Origin: Mesorhizobium plurifarium
GTDB taxonomy: Bacteria; Pseudomonadota; Alphaproteobacteria; Rhizobiales; Rhizobiaceae
Direction of reading: 5' to 3'
Assembly: GCA_000824785.1 (NCBI GenBank)
Contig: CCNB01000043.1
Location: 188,107 to 252,106 of the forward strand
Length of the DNA: 64,000 bases
The notes under the pieces are model-generated. The model made no database searches, was not told the origin of the DNA, and saw only the letters and a program-made list of their open reading frames with translations. Shown here in pieces: positions 43,276 through 51,539 of the stretch. Position 1 is the stretch's first letter, and every line of letters starts with the position of its first letter. A program made the position numbers and the translations under genes.

Positions 43276-45363
43276 ATGAACTGGTCGATCTCTTTCGAAC
43301 CGCTTCTCTCCTGGCCGCTCTTCGGCCTGCTCTTCGTGCCGTTGCTCTTGCTGGCGCTGGTCGGGCTGTGGTTCCGCCAGCGCGGCTCGGCATTGCGCTT
43401 CATCGCGCTGCTCGCACTTGCCGCGGCTTTGCTCAATCCCGTTTTCCTCGCCGAGGAACGCGAGGCGCTGAAGAGCGTCGTCGCCCTCATCGTCGACCGC
43501 AGCCAGAGCCAGGACATCGGCGACCGTACCAAACAGACCGACGAGGCGCTGGCGGGCCTTCAGCAGCGTCTTGCCCGCTTCAAGCAGTTCGATGTCCGCG
43601 TCGTCGAGGCCGGCAAGTCCGAAGCCGCCGACGAGCGCACCGAAACCAGGCTGTTCAGCGCGCTGGAGGGCGCCTTCCGCGACGTGCCGCCGTCGCGCAT
43701 CGGCGGCGCCGTCATGATCACCGACGGCGAGGTGCATGATGCGCCGGCCGGCGCGCCGGAGTTCAACGCGCCGCTGCACGCGCTGATCACCGGCAATGAG
43801 CATGAGAAGGACCGCCGCATCCGCTTCGAGAACGCACCGCGCTTCGGCCTCGTCGGCAAGCCGCTCGACATGACCTACCGCGTCCTTTCGACGGAAGGCG
43901 ACGGCGCGCCGGTGGACGTGCGCGTCTCTGTCAATGGCGAACAGGTCTCGGTCGAGCATGCGACCGTCGGCCAGCCGATGAAGCTCTCGGTCACCATACC
44001 CAATGCCGGCCGCAATATCGTCCAGCTCGGCATCGACCGGGAACCCGGCGAACTGACAGACGCCAACAACCGGGCGATTGCCCTGGTCGACGGCATCCGC
44101 GAGAACCTGCGCGTGCTTCTGGTTTCCGGCGAGCCGCATGCCGGCGAGCGCACCTGGCGCAACCTTTTGAAATCGGACGCATCGGTCGATCTCGTCCACT
44201 TCACCATCCTGCGCCCGCCGGAGAAGCAGGACGGCACGCCGATCAACGAATTGTCGCTGATCGCCTTCCCGACGCGCGAGCTGTTCGTCGAGAAGATCAA
44301 GGATTTCGACCTGATCATCTTCGACCGCTACCAGCACCGCGACGTGCTGCCGATCCTCTATTACGACTACATCTCCGAATATGTCGAAAAGGGCGGCGCG
44401 CTGCTGATTGCCGCCGGACCCGAATATGCCGGCGAAAACTCCATTGCCCGCACGCCGCTCAACGCCGCGCTGCCGGCCATGCCGACCGGCGAAGTGGTGG
44501 ACAAGGCCTTCTATCCGCGCCTGACCGATCTCGGCCAGCGCCATCCGGTGACGCGCGGGCTCGACGGCTCGGCAAGCGAGCCGCCGCATTGGAGCCGCTG
44601 GTTCCGCACCATCGGCGTCAAGAACCCGGAAGGCGAAGTGGTGATGAAGGGCGCCGACAACCGGCCCCTGCTCCTGCTCGACCGCAAGGGCGAAGGCCGC
44701 GTCGGCATGCTCCTCTCCGACCAGGGCTGGCTGTGGGCGCGCGGCTTCGAGGGCGGCGGGCCGCATGTGCAGCTCTACCGTCGCATCGCCCACTGGCTGA
44801 TGAAGGAGCCGGAGCTGGAGGAGGAGCGGCTGACCGCCGACGGCCGCGGCATGGTGCTTGAAATCCGCCGCCAGACGATGAGCGACGATCCGGGTCCCGC
44901 CCAAGTGATCACCCCCTCCGGTAAGACCGTAACGGCGAAGCTCGAGAAAGCCGAGCCCGGCATCTTCACCGGCAGCCTGCGGACCAGCGAGATCGGCCTT
45001 TATCAGATCGCCAATGGCGACCTCACCGCGCTTGCCCATGTCGGCCCGATCAACGCGCCGGAATTCCAGGACGTGATTTCGACCGAGGACAGGCTGAAGG
45101 CGCCGGCCGAGGCGACCGGCGGCAGCGTGCGGCGGCTGGCACCGTCATCGACGCTCGCCAATCTCTCCGGCGGCGTGGCCCTGCCGTCGATCGTGCCGGT
45201 CCGCTCTTCCGCGGCCGCTTCGGGCGACGATTGGATTGGCCTGCGCACCACCGACGACAGCACGCTCAAGGCCGTGTCGCGCGTGCCGCTGTTCGGCGGC
45301 TTCCTCGGCCTCGGCCTCTTGCTGCTCGCCATCGGCTCGATGTGGTATCGCGAAGGGCGGTAG
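43276..45363 (+). CDS. Membrane protein with VWA-like and amidotransferase-like domains
   Basis: The 695-residue protein has two helices at the N-terminus (LSWPLFGLLFVPLLLLALVGLWF and FIALLALAAALLNPVF), a VWA-like domain with IVDRSQSQDIG, and a C-terminal helix (LFGGFLGLGLLLLAIGSMWYREGR). Between them is a glutamine-amidotransferase-like segment (ADYDYISEYVEKGGALLIAAGPEYAG). It starts three bases after the DUF4159 stop. Topology places most of it in the periplasm. Probably the structural partner of the DUF4159 protein. Confidence 0.88.
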   Translation: MNWSISFEPLLSWPLFGLLFVPLLLLALVGLWFRQRGSALRFIALLALAAALLNPVFLAEEREALKSVVALIVDRSQSQDIGDRTKQTDEALAGLQQRLARFKQFDVRVVEAGKSEAADERTETRLFSALEGAFRDVPPSRIGGAVMITDGEVHDAPAGAPEFNAPLHALITGNEHEKDRRIRFENAPRFGLVGKPLDMTYRVLSTEGDGAPVDVRVSVNGEQVSVEHATVGQPMKLSVTIPNAGRNIVQLGIDREPGELTDANNRAIALVDGIRENLRVLLVSGEPHAGERTWRNLLKSDASVDLVHFTILRPPEKQDGTPINELSLIAFPTRELFVEKIKDFDLIIFDRYQHRDVLPILYYDYISEYVEKGGALLIAAGPEYAGENSIARTPLNAALPAMPTGEVVDKAFYPRLTDLGQRHPVTRGLDGSASEPPHWSRWFRTIGVKNPEGEVVMKGADNRPLLLLDRKGEGRVGMLLSDQGWLWARGFEGGGPHVQLYRRIAHWLMKEPELEEERLTADGRGMVLEIRRQTMSDDPGPAQVITPSGKTVTAKLEKAEPGIFTGSLRTSEIGLYQIANGDLTALAHVGPINAPEFQDVISTEDRLKAPAEATGGSVRRLAPSSTLANLSGGVALPSIVPVRSSAAASGDDWIGLRTTDDSTLKAVSRVPLFGGFLGLGLLLLAIGSMWYREGR

Positions 45364-45373
45364 CGCCGCCTCC

Positions 45374-45520
45374 CCCTTCTCCCCTTGTGGGAGAAGGTAG
45401 ATCGGCGCGACGGCGCCGAGGCGGATGAGGGGTGTTCCAGCGGAGTGAGACGTCGGCGTTCCCTGGAGCACCTCTCATCCGGCCGCTTCGCGGCCACCTT
45501 CTTCCACAAGGGGAGAAGGA
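45374..45520. repeat. ~150-bp palindromic intergenic repeat, intact copy
   Basis: CCCTTCTCCCCTTGTGGGAGAAGG at the left mirrors CTTCTTCCACAAGGGGAGAAGG at the right, with GGATGAGGGGTGTTCCAGCGGAGTGAGACG against GGAGCACCTCTCATCC within. It matches the copy at 16123–16259 closely, in the same orientation. It sits between the stop of the MoxR operon and the convergent clpS stop, and may act as a terminator. Confidence 0.8.
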
Positions 45521-45535
45521 AAAAGCGCCCTGCCC

Positions 45536-45841
45536 CTACTCTTCCGGCTCGGTCGTGAACAGCAGCGGATAGCCCTTGGCCTTGCCGGCATCGGTCGCGC
45601 GCGCCGCTTTGGTCTCGGCGACGTCGCGCGTGAACACGGCGACCACGCAGACGCCGCGCGTATGCGCGGTGATCATGACGCGGTGCGCCTGATCCTCGCT
45701 GAGCTTGAATTCGCCCTTGAGCACCGTCACCACGAATTCGCGCGGCGTGAAATCGTCGTTGACGAGGATGACCTTGTAGAGCTTCGGCCGCTCGGTTTTC
45801 GGCTGCGTCTTGGTGCGGGGTTTGAGCACGGTTTCGGGCAT
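45536..45841 (-). CDS. clpS: ATP-dependent Clp protease adaptor ClpS
   Basis: The 101-residue adaptor has the ClpS core KLYKVILVNDDFTPREFVVTVLKGEF with the N-degron-pocket residues, and the HTRGVCVVAVFTRDVAETKA stretch. ClpS delivers N-end-rule substrates to ClpAP. Its divergence from the canonical ClpS fits the second alphaproteobacterial copy (ClpS2); no clpA lies next to it here, whereas ClpS1 usually precedes clpA. ATG at 45841. Confidence 0.92.
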   Translation of the reverse strand: MPETVLKPRTKTQPKTERPKLYKVILVNDDFTPREFVVTVLKGEFKLSEDQAHRVMITAHTRGVCVVAVFTRDVAETKAARATDAGKAKGYPLLFTTEPEE

Positions 45842-45972
45842 CGGAATCCACCAGCGACGAACTGGGTTTTCGTTTCACTTTGTCACGCAGGAACGCGCAC
45901 GTCCATTTGCCTCGCGCGACGGCAACGGGGCCAAGGTGATGAAAACCTATGTGGGGAAGCGTCGCCTGCCGG

Positions 45973-46287
45973 TCAACGCCCCTGCCGCCCGGCCGTGCGC
46001 GACCTGCCGGGGCCACCCGATCCGCGCTCGAGCAGCGCGAAGAGCATCCAGGCAGCAAAGCCGATCATCGTCGCGCCGGTCAGCACGAGCAGAATCCAGG
46101 ACTGCGCCGGGGTAATGTAGTCGAAGCTTGAGGAGATCAGCGGCGCGAACAGCTCAGGCTCGGTCCTGCCGCTGGCGGGATCCGGCACGGGGCTTGCGGT
46201 AAAGATGATCAACGATCGCGCGGCGGCGGTGACGATCAGGCCGCCGAGTGCCAGCCAACGCATCAGGGACGAAAACCGCTTCTTCAT
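45973..46287 (-). CDS. Small two-helix membrane protein
   Basis: The 104-residue product starts at ATG 46287 (MKKRFSSLMRWLALGG), with a helix at about 10–30 (ALGGLIVTAAARSLIIFTA) and another at about 67–92 (SWILLVLTGATMIGFAAWMLFALLE). A Pro/Asp/Glu-rich loop lies between. No family recognised. It is on the same strand as clpS, 131 bases upstream, with a separate hairpin on its other side. Confidence 0.6.
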   Translation of the reverse strand: MKKRFSSLMRWLALGGLIVTAAARSLIIFTASPVPDPASGRTEPELFAPLISSSFDYITPAQSWILLVLTGATMIGFAAWMLFALLERGSGGPGRSRTAGRQGR

Positions 46288-46379
46288 GCGGATTGTCCTA
46301 CAGCACCGGCATTGCAATCAGGTTAAGGGTCGCGCCAGGCGCGGCGGAAGCTGCCGGTTGGGAGGCTTCCGTCGCGCGT

Positions 46380-46412
46380 AAGCCGCTCCGGCCGAAATGG
46401 CCGGAACGGCTT
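46380..46412. terminator. Hairpin downstream of the Lys-rich protein gene
   Basis: AAGCCGCTCCGGCC (46380–46393) pairs with GGCCGGAACGGCTT (46399–46412), with a one-base mismatch around a five-base loop. It lies 25 bases past the stop of the minus-strand gene at 46437. No T-run is obvious. Confidence 0.6.
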
Positions 46413-46436
46413 TGCAAGATGATGCCGAAGCCTGGA

Positions 46437-46676
46437 TCAGGTCTTCGGGGCGTCCTTCTTGTCGGTCTTCTTGACGACCTTCTTGGTCGCAGCCTTCTTG
46501 TGCTTCTTGGCGGTCTTCTTGACGACTTTCTTCGCCGTGCTGTCGGCCGGAGCGGTCGTGGTGGTCGCGGTCGAAGCAGCCGGAGCGGTCGTCGTCGTCT
46601 GGGCGTTGCCAAGAGCCGGCATCGCGAAGGCGAGAGCAACACCGAGGCCGAGGGCGGAGAGGAGGGACTTCTTCAT
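46437..46676 (-). CDS. Exported lysine-rich low-complexity protein
   Basis: The 79-residue protein has a clear signal peptide (SLLSALGLGVALAFAMPALGNAQ). After it come about 20 residues of Thr/Ala (TTTTAPAASTATTTTAPA), then a Lys-rich tail with a repeated KKxxKK pattern. The mature protein is strongly basic and probably disordered. It may bind DNA, lipopolysaccharide or other anionic surfaces, but this is only an inference. GGAAA precedes the ATG. The gene is reminiscent of AAA/K-rich small envelope proteins in Rhizobiales. Confidence 0.75.
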   Translation of the reverse strand: MKKSLLSALGLGVALAFAMPALGNAQTTTTAPAASTATTTTAPADSTAKKVVKKTAKKHKKAATKKVVKKTDKKDAPKT

Positions 46677-46713
46677 GGCTTCATTTCCTTTTTCTTGCAG
46701 ATCTGGATGAGCG

Positions 46714-47019
46714 TCACTGAACGGGATCGATCGGTGTCACTCCAAGCAGCTTCAAAGCGTTTGCGAGCATCCGGATTCCCTGTGCCTGCTTCTTGTTGGC
46801 GCAGAACCGGTTTCCCTTTCTTTGCAGTGCTTTCGCCGCGGTGACCTGCGTTGCCGCGGCATGGGTTTCGAGGGCTTCGTCAACCTGACGGCTCAGATTG
46901 GTGCAGCGCTCGGTCCGGGTGAGCGGCGGCGCGACCTTTGCAGTGGAGGCGCCGGCCGCGGCTGTGATGAGCGACATGCTGAGCAAAGCACCCATCACGC
47001 TGATCCAGAACCTCTGCAT
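46714..47019 (-). CDS. Small exported hypothetical protein
   Basis: The 101-residue protein has a signal peptide (ISVMGALLSMSLITAAAGAS) and a helical mature domain with two cysteines (ERCTNLSRQVDEALETHAAA and GNRFCANKKQAQGIRMLANALKLLG). The Cys pair suggests a disulfide in the periplasm. No named family recognised. It lies 37 bases from the Lys-rich protein gene on the same strand, so both may share a transcript. Confidence 0.7.
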   Translation of the reverse strand: MQRFWISVMGALLSMSLITAAAGASTAKVAPPLTRTERCTNLSRQVDEALETHAAATQVTAAKALQRKGNRFCANKKQAQGIRMLANALKLLGVTPIDPVQ

Positions 47020-47257
47020 TGATCTCGTCCGTTACTCCGGAAACTTGCGTCGCAGCCGATGACCTGACCGCCACGGCACCGGTTATGGCCTTTAAATTTT
47101 TCACCAGTTTTTCCCGACTGTAGAATTTTGTTTCTGGATTGTTTCTGGGGAACCCGGACGGCGTGGAGATCGCGACCTCTGGCCAAGATGTGGCCCGAAT
47201 TCTATCGTGTGAGAGATTGCCGAAGGGACGCGCGGCTAACAGAATCATAGGTTTCGA

Positions 47258-47974
47258 GTGAAATCGGACGCACACATACTGATCGTCGACGACGACAAGG
47301 GCATACGCGATCTGTTGCAGGAATTCTTCCAGAAGCGCGGCCTGCACACGACGGTTGCCGGCGACGGCACCGAGATGGAAGCGGTCCTGCGCCGCACGCC
47401 GGTGGACCTGATCGTTCTCGACGTGATGCTGCCCGGCAAAAGCGGCCTCGAGCTTTGCCGCGATATCCGCGCCAACTACACGACGCCGATCATCATGCTG
47501 ACCGCGGTCACCGAAACGACCGATCGCGTGGTGGGCCTGGAAATGGGCGCCGACGATTACGTGCCCAAGCCCTTCGATCCGCGCGAGCTTTTGGCCCGCA
47601 TACGCGCGGTGCTCAGACGCAACGGCAGCGCCGAGCCGCGCCGCCCGGCCGCCAAGCAGATCTATCACTTTGCCGGTTGGACGATGGACTGCGCGCGGCG
47701 CCGCCTGACGGCGCCGGACGACGTCCGGGTGGAGCTGACGATGGCCGAGTTCAACCTGCTGCAGACCTTTGTCAAGAGCGCCCAGCGCGTACTTACCCGC
47801 GAGCAGCTGATCGAGCTTTCCGGCGGCGACACCGGCTACAGCTTCGACCGCAGCGTCGACATCCTGGTGAGCCGCCTGCGCCGCAAGATGGAAGACGACC
47901 CGAAGACGCCCAAGCTGATCCTGACTGTGCGCAGCGGCGGCTATCAGTTCCTGCCCGAGACCTCGTCCGAATGA
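47258..47974 (+). CDS. OmpR-family response regulator
   Basis: The 238-residue regulator has the receiver domain (LIVDDDKGIRDLLQEFF, phosphoacceptor D55 in LIVLDVMLPGKSG, the Lys in YVPKPFDPREL) and the C-terminal winged-helix domain (LTMAEFNLLQTFVKSAQRVLTREQLIELSGG, VDILVSRLRRKM). The start codon is GTG at 47258; a weak AGG lies before it. Its stop overlaps the histidine kinase ATG (ATGA), giving a coupled two-component pair. Signal and targets unknown. Confidence 0.93.
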   Translation: MKSDAHILIVDDDKGIRDLLQEFFQKRGLHTTVAGDGTEMEAVLRRTPVDLIVLDVMLPGKSGLELCRDIRANYTTPIIMLTAVTETTDRVVGLEMGADDYVPKPFDPRELLARIRAVLRRNGSAEPRRPAAKQIYHFAGWTMDCARRRLTAPDDVRVELTMAEFNLLQTFVKSAQRVLTREQLIELSGGDTGYSFDRSVDILVSRLRRKMEDDPKTPKLILTVRSGGYQFLPETSSE

Positions 47975-49380
47975 GACGCTTCCTGCCGCAGACCCTGCCA
48001 GTCTGGGTACTGCTCATCGTCATTGCCGGCCTCATGATCAGCCAGGTGGCGACGCTTTACATCGTGGCGCGCGACCGCGCCGCCGCCAACAGTATCGTCG
48101 ACCTCTACCGGTTGAACGACCGCGCCTACTCGCTGGTGCAGCTGATGCATGACGCCACGCCCGAAGAGCGCAAGGCGACCGCGTCGGGCCTGTTCAACTC
48201 GACCTATGCGCTGACGGTCTCGGACACGCCCGCCGTCACCTCTTCGATCGCCGGCGACGACCAGCTGGCCGAGCTGGAGGATATCCTGGTCGGCCGCCTG
48301 TCGAAATTCGGCATCACCGACGCGCGCGTGCGACGCGATCCGGCCACCCAGGAGTCCGATGTCCCGGACGGCCAGGCGGTGAACAAGGATGTCGGCCAGG
48401 TCGAGCGTGATCTCCTGGTCCTCGGCGCGGATTTCGCGCAGAGCGACAAGCTGACGGCCTCGCTGCGCTTTTCCGATGGGCAATGGCTGAATTTCACCGA
48501 GCCGATCACGCCTCCGGGGCCGATCCTCAGCCTCGACAGCTTGCCGCTCTACTCGCTGATTGCCGGCTTGATCGTGGTGATGTCGATATGGTCGCTGCGC
48601 CGCCTGACCGCGCCCTACCGGATGATGGAAACCGCGGTGAAGCGCATCGGAAATGATCTCAAGAGCCCGCCGATCGCCGAGAGCGGCAGCCGCGAGATCC
48701 GCGCCGCGGCGAAGGCGATCAACGCCATGCAGATGCGGCTGCGCGACTATGTCGAGGATCGCGAGCACCTCGCGGCGGCGCTGGCGCACGACCTGCGCAC
48801 GCCGCTGACACGCATGCGCCTGCGCCTCGAACTGTTGCGCAAGTCGCCGGCGCGCGAGGCGCTCGCGCACGACCTCGCCGACATCGAAAGCATCGCCAGC
48901 TCCGTCATCGACTTCGCCAAGTTCGAGGTGACCGAGGAAAGGGCCGAGCGGATCGATTTCTGGTCGCTGGTGGAATCGGTGGCGGACTCCTTCGACGGCG
49001 CGTCCTTCGACGAAGACGTGGTCCCTTCGCGCGGCCTCATCTGCATCGCGCGGCCGGTGGCGCTGCGCCGTTGCGTCACCAATCTCATCCAGAACGCCGT
49101 GACCTACGGCAAGAAGGCGCATCTCGGCGTGCGGCGATCGGGCGACACGATCACGCTGTCGATCCGCGACGAAGGCCCCGGCATCCCGCAGGCGAAGCTG
49201 GATGCCGTTTTCGGCTCCTTCGTGCGGCTGGAGGGTTCGCGCAACCGCACCACCGGCGGCCTCGGCCTCGGCCTCACCATCGCCCGCAACATCGCGCGCG
49301 GCGCCGGCGGCGAGGTCAATCTTTCGAACCATCCCGGCGGGGGGCTTTTGACGGAGTTGAGGCTGCCGGTGGCAGCTTGA
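47971..49380 (+). CDS. Sensor histidine kinase
   Basis: The 469-residue kinase has a membrane helix at about 10–32, a periplasmic region of about 150 residues with no recognised sensor fold, a second helix near 185–205, a HAMP linker, the H-box (AALAHDLRTPLTRMRL, His 273), the N-box (LIQNAVTYGKKA), and ATPase boxes DEGPGIP and GGLGLGLTIARNIA. It is the cognate kinase of the regulator it overlaps. The periplasmic region shows Asp/Glu-rich segments but no clear ligand clue. Confidence 0.93.
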   Translation: MRRFLPQTLPVWVLLIVIAGLMISQVATLYIVARDRAAANSIVDLYRLNDRAYSLVQLMHDATPEERKATASGLFNSTYALTVSDTPAVTSSIAGDDQLAELEDILVGRLSKFGITDARVRRDPATQESDVPDGQAVNKDVGQVERDLLVLGADFAQSDKLTASLRFSDGQWLNFTEPITPPGPILSLDSLPLYSLIAGLIVVMSIWSLRRLTAPYRMMETAVKRIGNDLKSPPIAESGSREIRAAAKAINAMQMRLRDYVEDREHLAAALAHDLRTPLTRMRLRLELLRKSPAREALAHDLADIESIASSVIDFAKFEVTEERAERIDFWSLVESVADSFDGASFDEDVVPSRGLICIARPVALRRCVTNLIQNAVTYGKKAHLGVRRSGDTITLSIRDEGPGIPQAKLDAVFGSFVRLEGSRNRTTGGLGLGLTIARNIARGAGGEVNLSNHPGGGLLTELRLPVAA

Positions 49381-49475
49381 GTCAGCAGGCGGTCGTCCCG
49401 CCGCATTGCGTCACTGGATCGGCCGCCTCTTCCTTGTGATACTGCGACCCGCTTGGTCACGAGGGAAATCCATCC

Positions 49476-49850
49476 ATGTTCTACGCCGTCCTTGCCTATC
49501 ACGTGGAAGACACCGTGCAGTCCTGGACGCCCGGCGAGGATGCGGCGCTGATGAAAGACCTGCTCGAGGTCAACGACAGGCTGACTCGCGAGGGCAAGCT
49601 CGGGCCGGCGGCCCGGCTTGACGCGACGGCCAAGGCCGTGACGCTGCGCGGTCCGGGCGACGGCATGGTCATCGACGGTCCCTTCGCCGAGACCAAGGAA
49701 CAGTTGCTCGGCCTCTATGTCCTCGATTGCGCGAACCAGGACGAAGCGATCGCCGCCGCGCGCGATCTCAAGCGCGTCAACCCAACCGCCGTCTACGAGA
49801 TCCGGCCGATCATGCTCTATCTGCCGGGCGCGCCGCTGGCGGCCGGTTGA
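49476..49850 (+). CDS. YciI-family (DGPF) protein
   Basis: The 124-residue ferredoxin-like protein has the YCII/DGPF motif VIDGPFAETKEQLLGLYVLDCANQDEA. Many members are linked to extracytoplasmic sigma factors, but no sigma-factor gene follows here. ATG at 49476. It stands alone after the histidine kinase and is followed by a RIME-like element. Function unknown. Confidence 0.88.
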   Translation: MFYAVLAYHVEDTVQSWTPGEDAALMKDLLEVNDRLTREGKLGPAARLDATAKAVTLRGPGDGMVIDGPFAETKEQLLGLYVLDCANQDEAIAAARDLKRVNPTAVYEIRPIMLYLPGAPLAAG

Positions 49851-49858
49851 AATACGCC

Positions 49859-49962
49859 TAAAGCATGTCTCCCGAAAGTGGGAACCGGTTTCGGGATATA
49901 GACATGCGTAAAATCAAACCTAAAGCGCATGGAGCGAATCTGAAAGATCGCGACGCGCTTTA
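49859..49962. repeat. RIME-like composite palindrome
   Basis: Module 1: GCATGTCTCCCGAAA near 49863 pairs with TTTCGGGATATAGACATGC around a GTGGGAACCGG centre. Module 2: AAAGCGCATGG and AAAGATCGCGACGCGCTTTA form the second stem (49922–49962). It occupies the whole gap between the YciI stop and the decarboxylase stop. Confidence 0.75.
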
Positions 49963-49973
49963 GGCCGCGTGTT

Positions 49974-51455
49974 TCACATTGGCGCCGCGGCGGCCGCGGT
50001 TTCCCGTCCCAACCGAAGCATCTCCGTGACCAGCAGGTCGAGATCGTCGCGCCGCGTGCGGTGATTGGCGATGGCCACTCTCAGGCAATGCCGGCCGTGC
50101 ACGGTGGTGTCGGACAGAGCCGCGATGCCGTCCTCCTGGAGTCTCAACATGATCTCGGTGTTGAACGCTTTGAGCTTTTCCTCCGACGCACCATCCACCC
50201 GGTGGCGGAAGCTGACGATGTTGATGGTGGTCGGCGCCATCAGCTCGAACGACGGCTCCGCCTCGATCCGCCGGGTGAGGTGGCGCGCCTGGGCGATGTT
50301 CTGGTCGATCAGCCGGCCGAACTTTTCGACGCCGTGCTCCTTCAGCGCCATCCAGATCTTCAACGCGCGGAAGCCACGCGACGTCTGCAGCCCGTAATCG
50401 TGCAGCCACGCTCCGGAAGCCAGGCCTCGCGGCGTCGATTCCAGATATTCCGGCGTGACGGCAAAGGTGTTGCGGTGCGCCGATGCGTCCCGCACCAGCG
50501 CGCAGCCGGCCTCGAACGGCGCATGCAGCCATTTGTGCGGATCGAGCGCGATCGAATCCGCCTGTTCGATGCCGGCGACGAGCGATCGGCTCTCGGGCGC
50601 GATCGCGATCAGCGCGCCGATGCAGCCGTCGACATGGAACCAGAGGTCTTCTTCGGCCGCCACTTTCGCCAGCGCCCGCAGGTCGTCGACGGCGCCGGTG
50701 TTGACGGTGCCGGCGGTGCCGATCACGCAGGCGGGCTTGAACCCCGCCTCGCGATCTTCCGCGATTGCCGCCTTGAGCGCGACGATGTCGATGCGCAGAC
50801 CGGCATCGGTCGGGATCCGCCGCAGCGCCCGATTGCCGAGGCCGAGCGCCTCCATAGCTTTGCGGTGGCAGGAATGGACCTGGTCCGAGGCGTAGTAGCG
50901 CAACGGCTTCGGCATGGCGCCGACGCCACGTTCGCGCACGTCGACGCCCGCCTTGACGTTGCGCGCCACGGTCAGGCCGATGATGTTGGCCATCGAGCCG
51001 CCGCTGACCAGCGTGCCACCGGCCGAGGCAGGGAAACCCACCATCTCCTTCATCCAGTTGACCACCTGGCTGTCCATCAACCCGGCGGCATGGTTGCCGC
51101 CGCCGAGATTGGAACCCTGGATCGCGGCCAGGAAGTCGCCGAGCGCGCCGGTGAAGTTGCTGGCCCCCATATACCAGGACCAGAAACGCGGATGGATGTT
51201 GCCCATCGGATAAGGCATGACGTTGCGGGCCACATCGTCATAGACGTCGGCCACCGGCGCCGGCGACCGCGGCAACGGCGCCGAGAAGAATGAACGCACC
51301 TCGGCCGGCATCTCTCGCCAGACAGGACGTTCGCGGACATTCTTGAGATAGGCGATGGCATCGTCGAGGACCTGGTGCGAGAGCGCTCCCATCTCGGTCC
51401 AGTCCGGCGGATCGAGAGTTTCGTCCGTGGTCGCCGTCTCCTGAAAGCTGTCCAT
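49974..51455 (-). CDS. PLP-dependent decarboxylase, aromatic-L-amino-acid decarboxylase family
   Basis: The 493-residue group II decarboxylase has the family pattern from the N-terminus (HPRFWSWYMGASNFTGALGDFLAAI), the pyridoxal lysine in SIALDPHKWLHAPFEAG, and VDGCIGAL upstream of it. Its best matches by eye are the plant/bacterial tryptophan, tyrosine or DOPA decarboxylases; substrate cannot be told. ATG at 51455 (MDSFQETA) is chosen since GGGAGAG lies before it. No pathway gene adjoins; the next gene upstream is cysK's end, 84 bases away. Confidence 0.88.
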   Translation of the reverse strand: MDSFQETATTDETLDPPDWTEMGALSHQVLDDAIAYLKNVRERPVWREMPAEVRSFFSAPLPRSPAPVADVYDDVARNVMPYPMGNIHPRFWSWYMGASNFTGALGDFLAAIQGSNLGGGNHAAGLMDSQVVNWMKEMVGFPASAGGTLVSGGSMANIIGLTVARNVKAGVDVRERGVGAMPKPLRYYASDQVHSCHRKAMEALGLGNRALRRIPTDAGLRIDIVALKAAIAEDREAGFKPACVIGTAGTVNTGAVDDLRALAKVAAEEDLWFHVDGCIGALIAIAPESRSLVAGIEQADSIALDPHKWLHAPFEAGCALVRDASAHRNTFAVTPEYLESTPRGLASGAWLHDYGLQTSRGFRALKIWMALKEHGVEKFGRLIDQNIAQARHLTRRIEAEPSFELMAPTTINIVSFRHRVDGASEEKLKAFNTEIMLRLQEDGIAALSDTTVHGRHCLRVAIANHRTRRDDLDLLVTEMLRLGRETAAAAAPM

Positions 51456-51539
51456 CCGTATCTCTCCCGCCGGCATATGGGTGATCATGTGCAAGAATGG
51501 CGACGCCGCCCTTTGAAGGCGGCGTCGCGGTATCTGTCC

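Noticed and set aside
40405..45039. Very long open frame on the minus strand opposite the DUF4159 and amidotransferase-like genes
   Set aside because: It is a GC-driven shadow. The plus-strand genes in the same span have recognisable domains, overlapping starts and ribosome sites; the antisense product is rich in Arg, Gly, Ala and Asp without domain.
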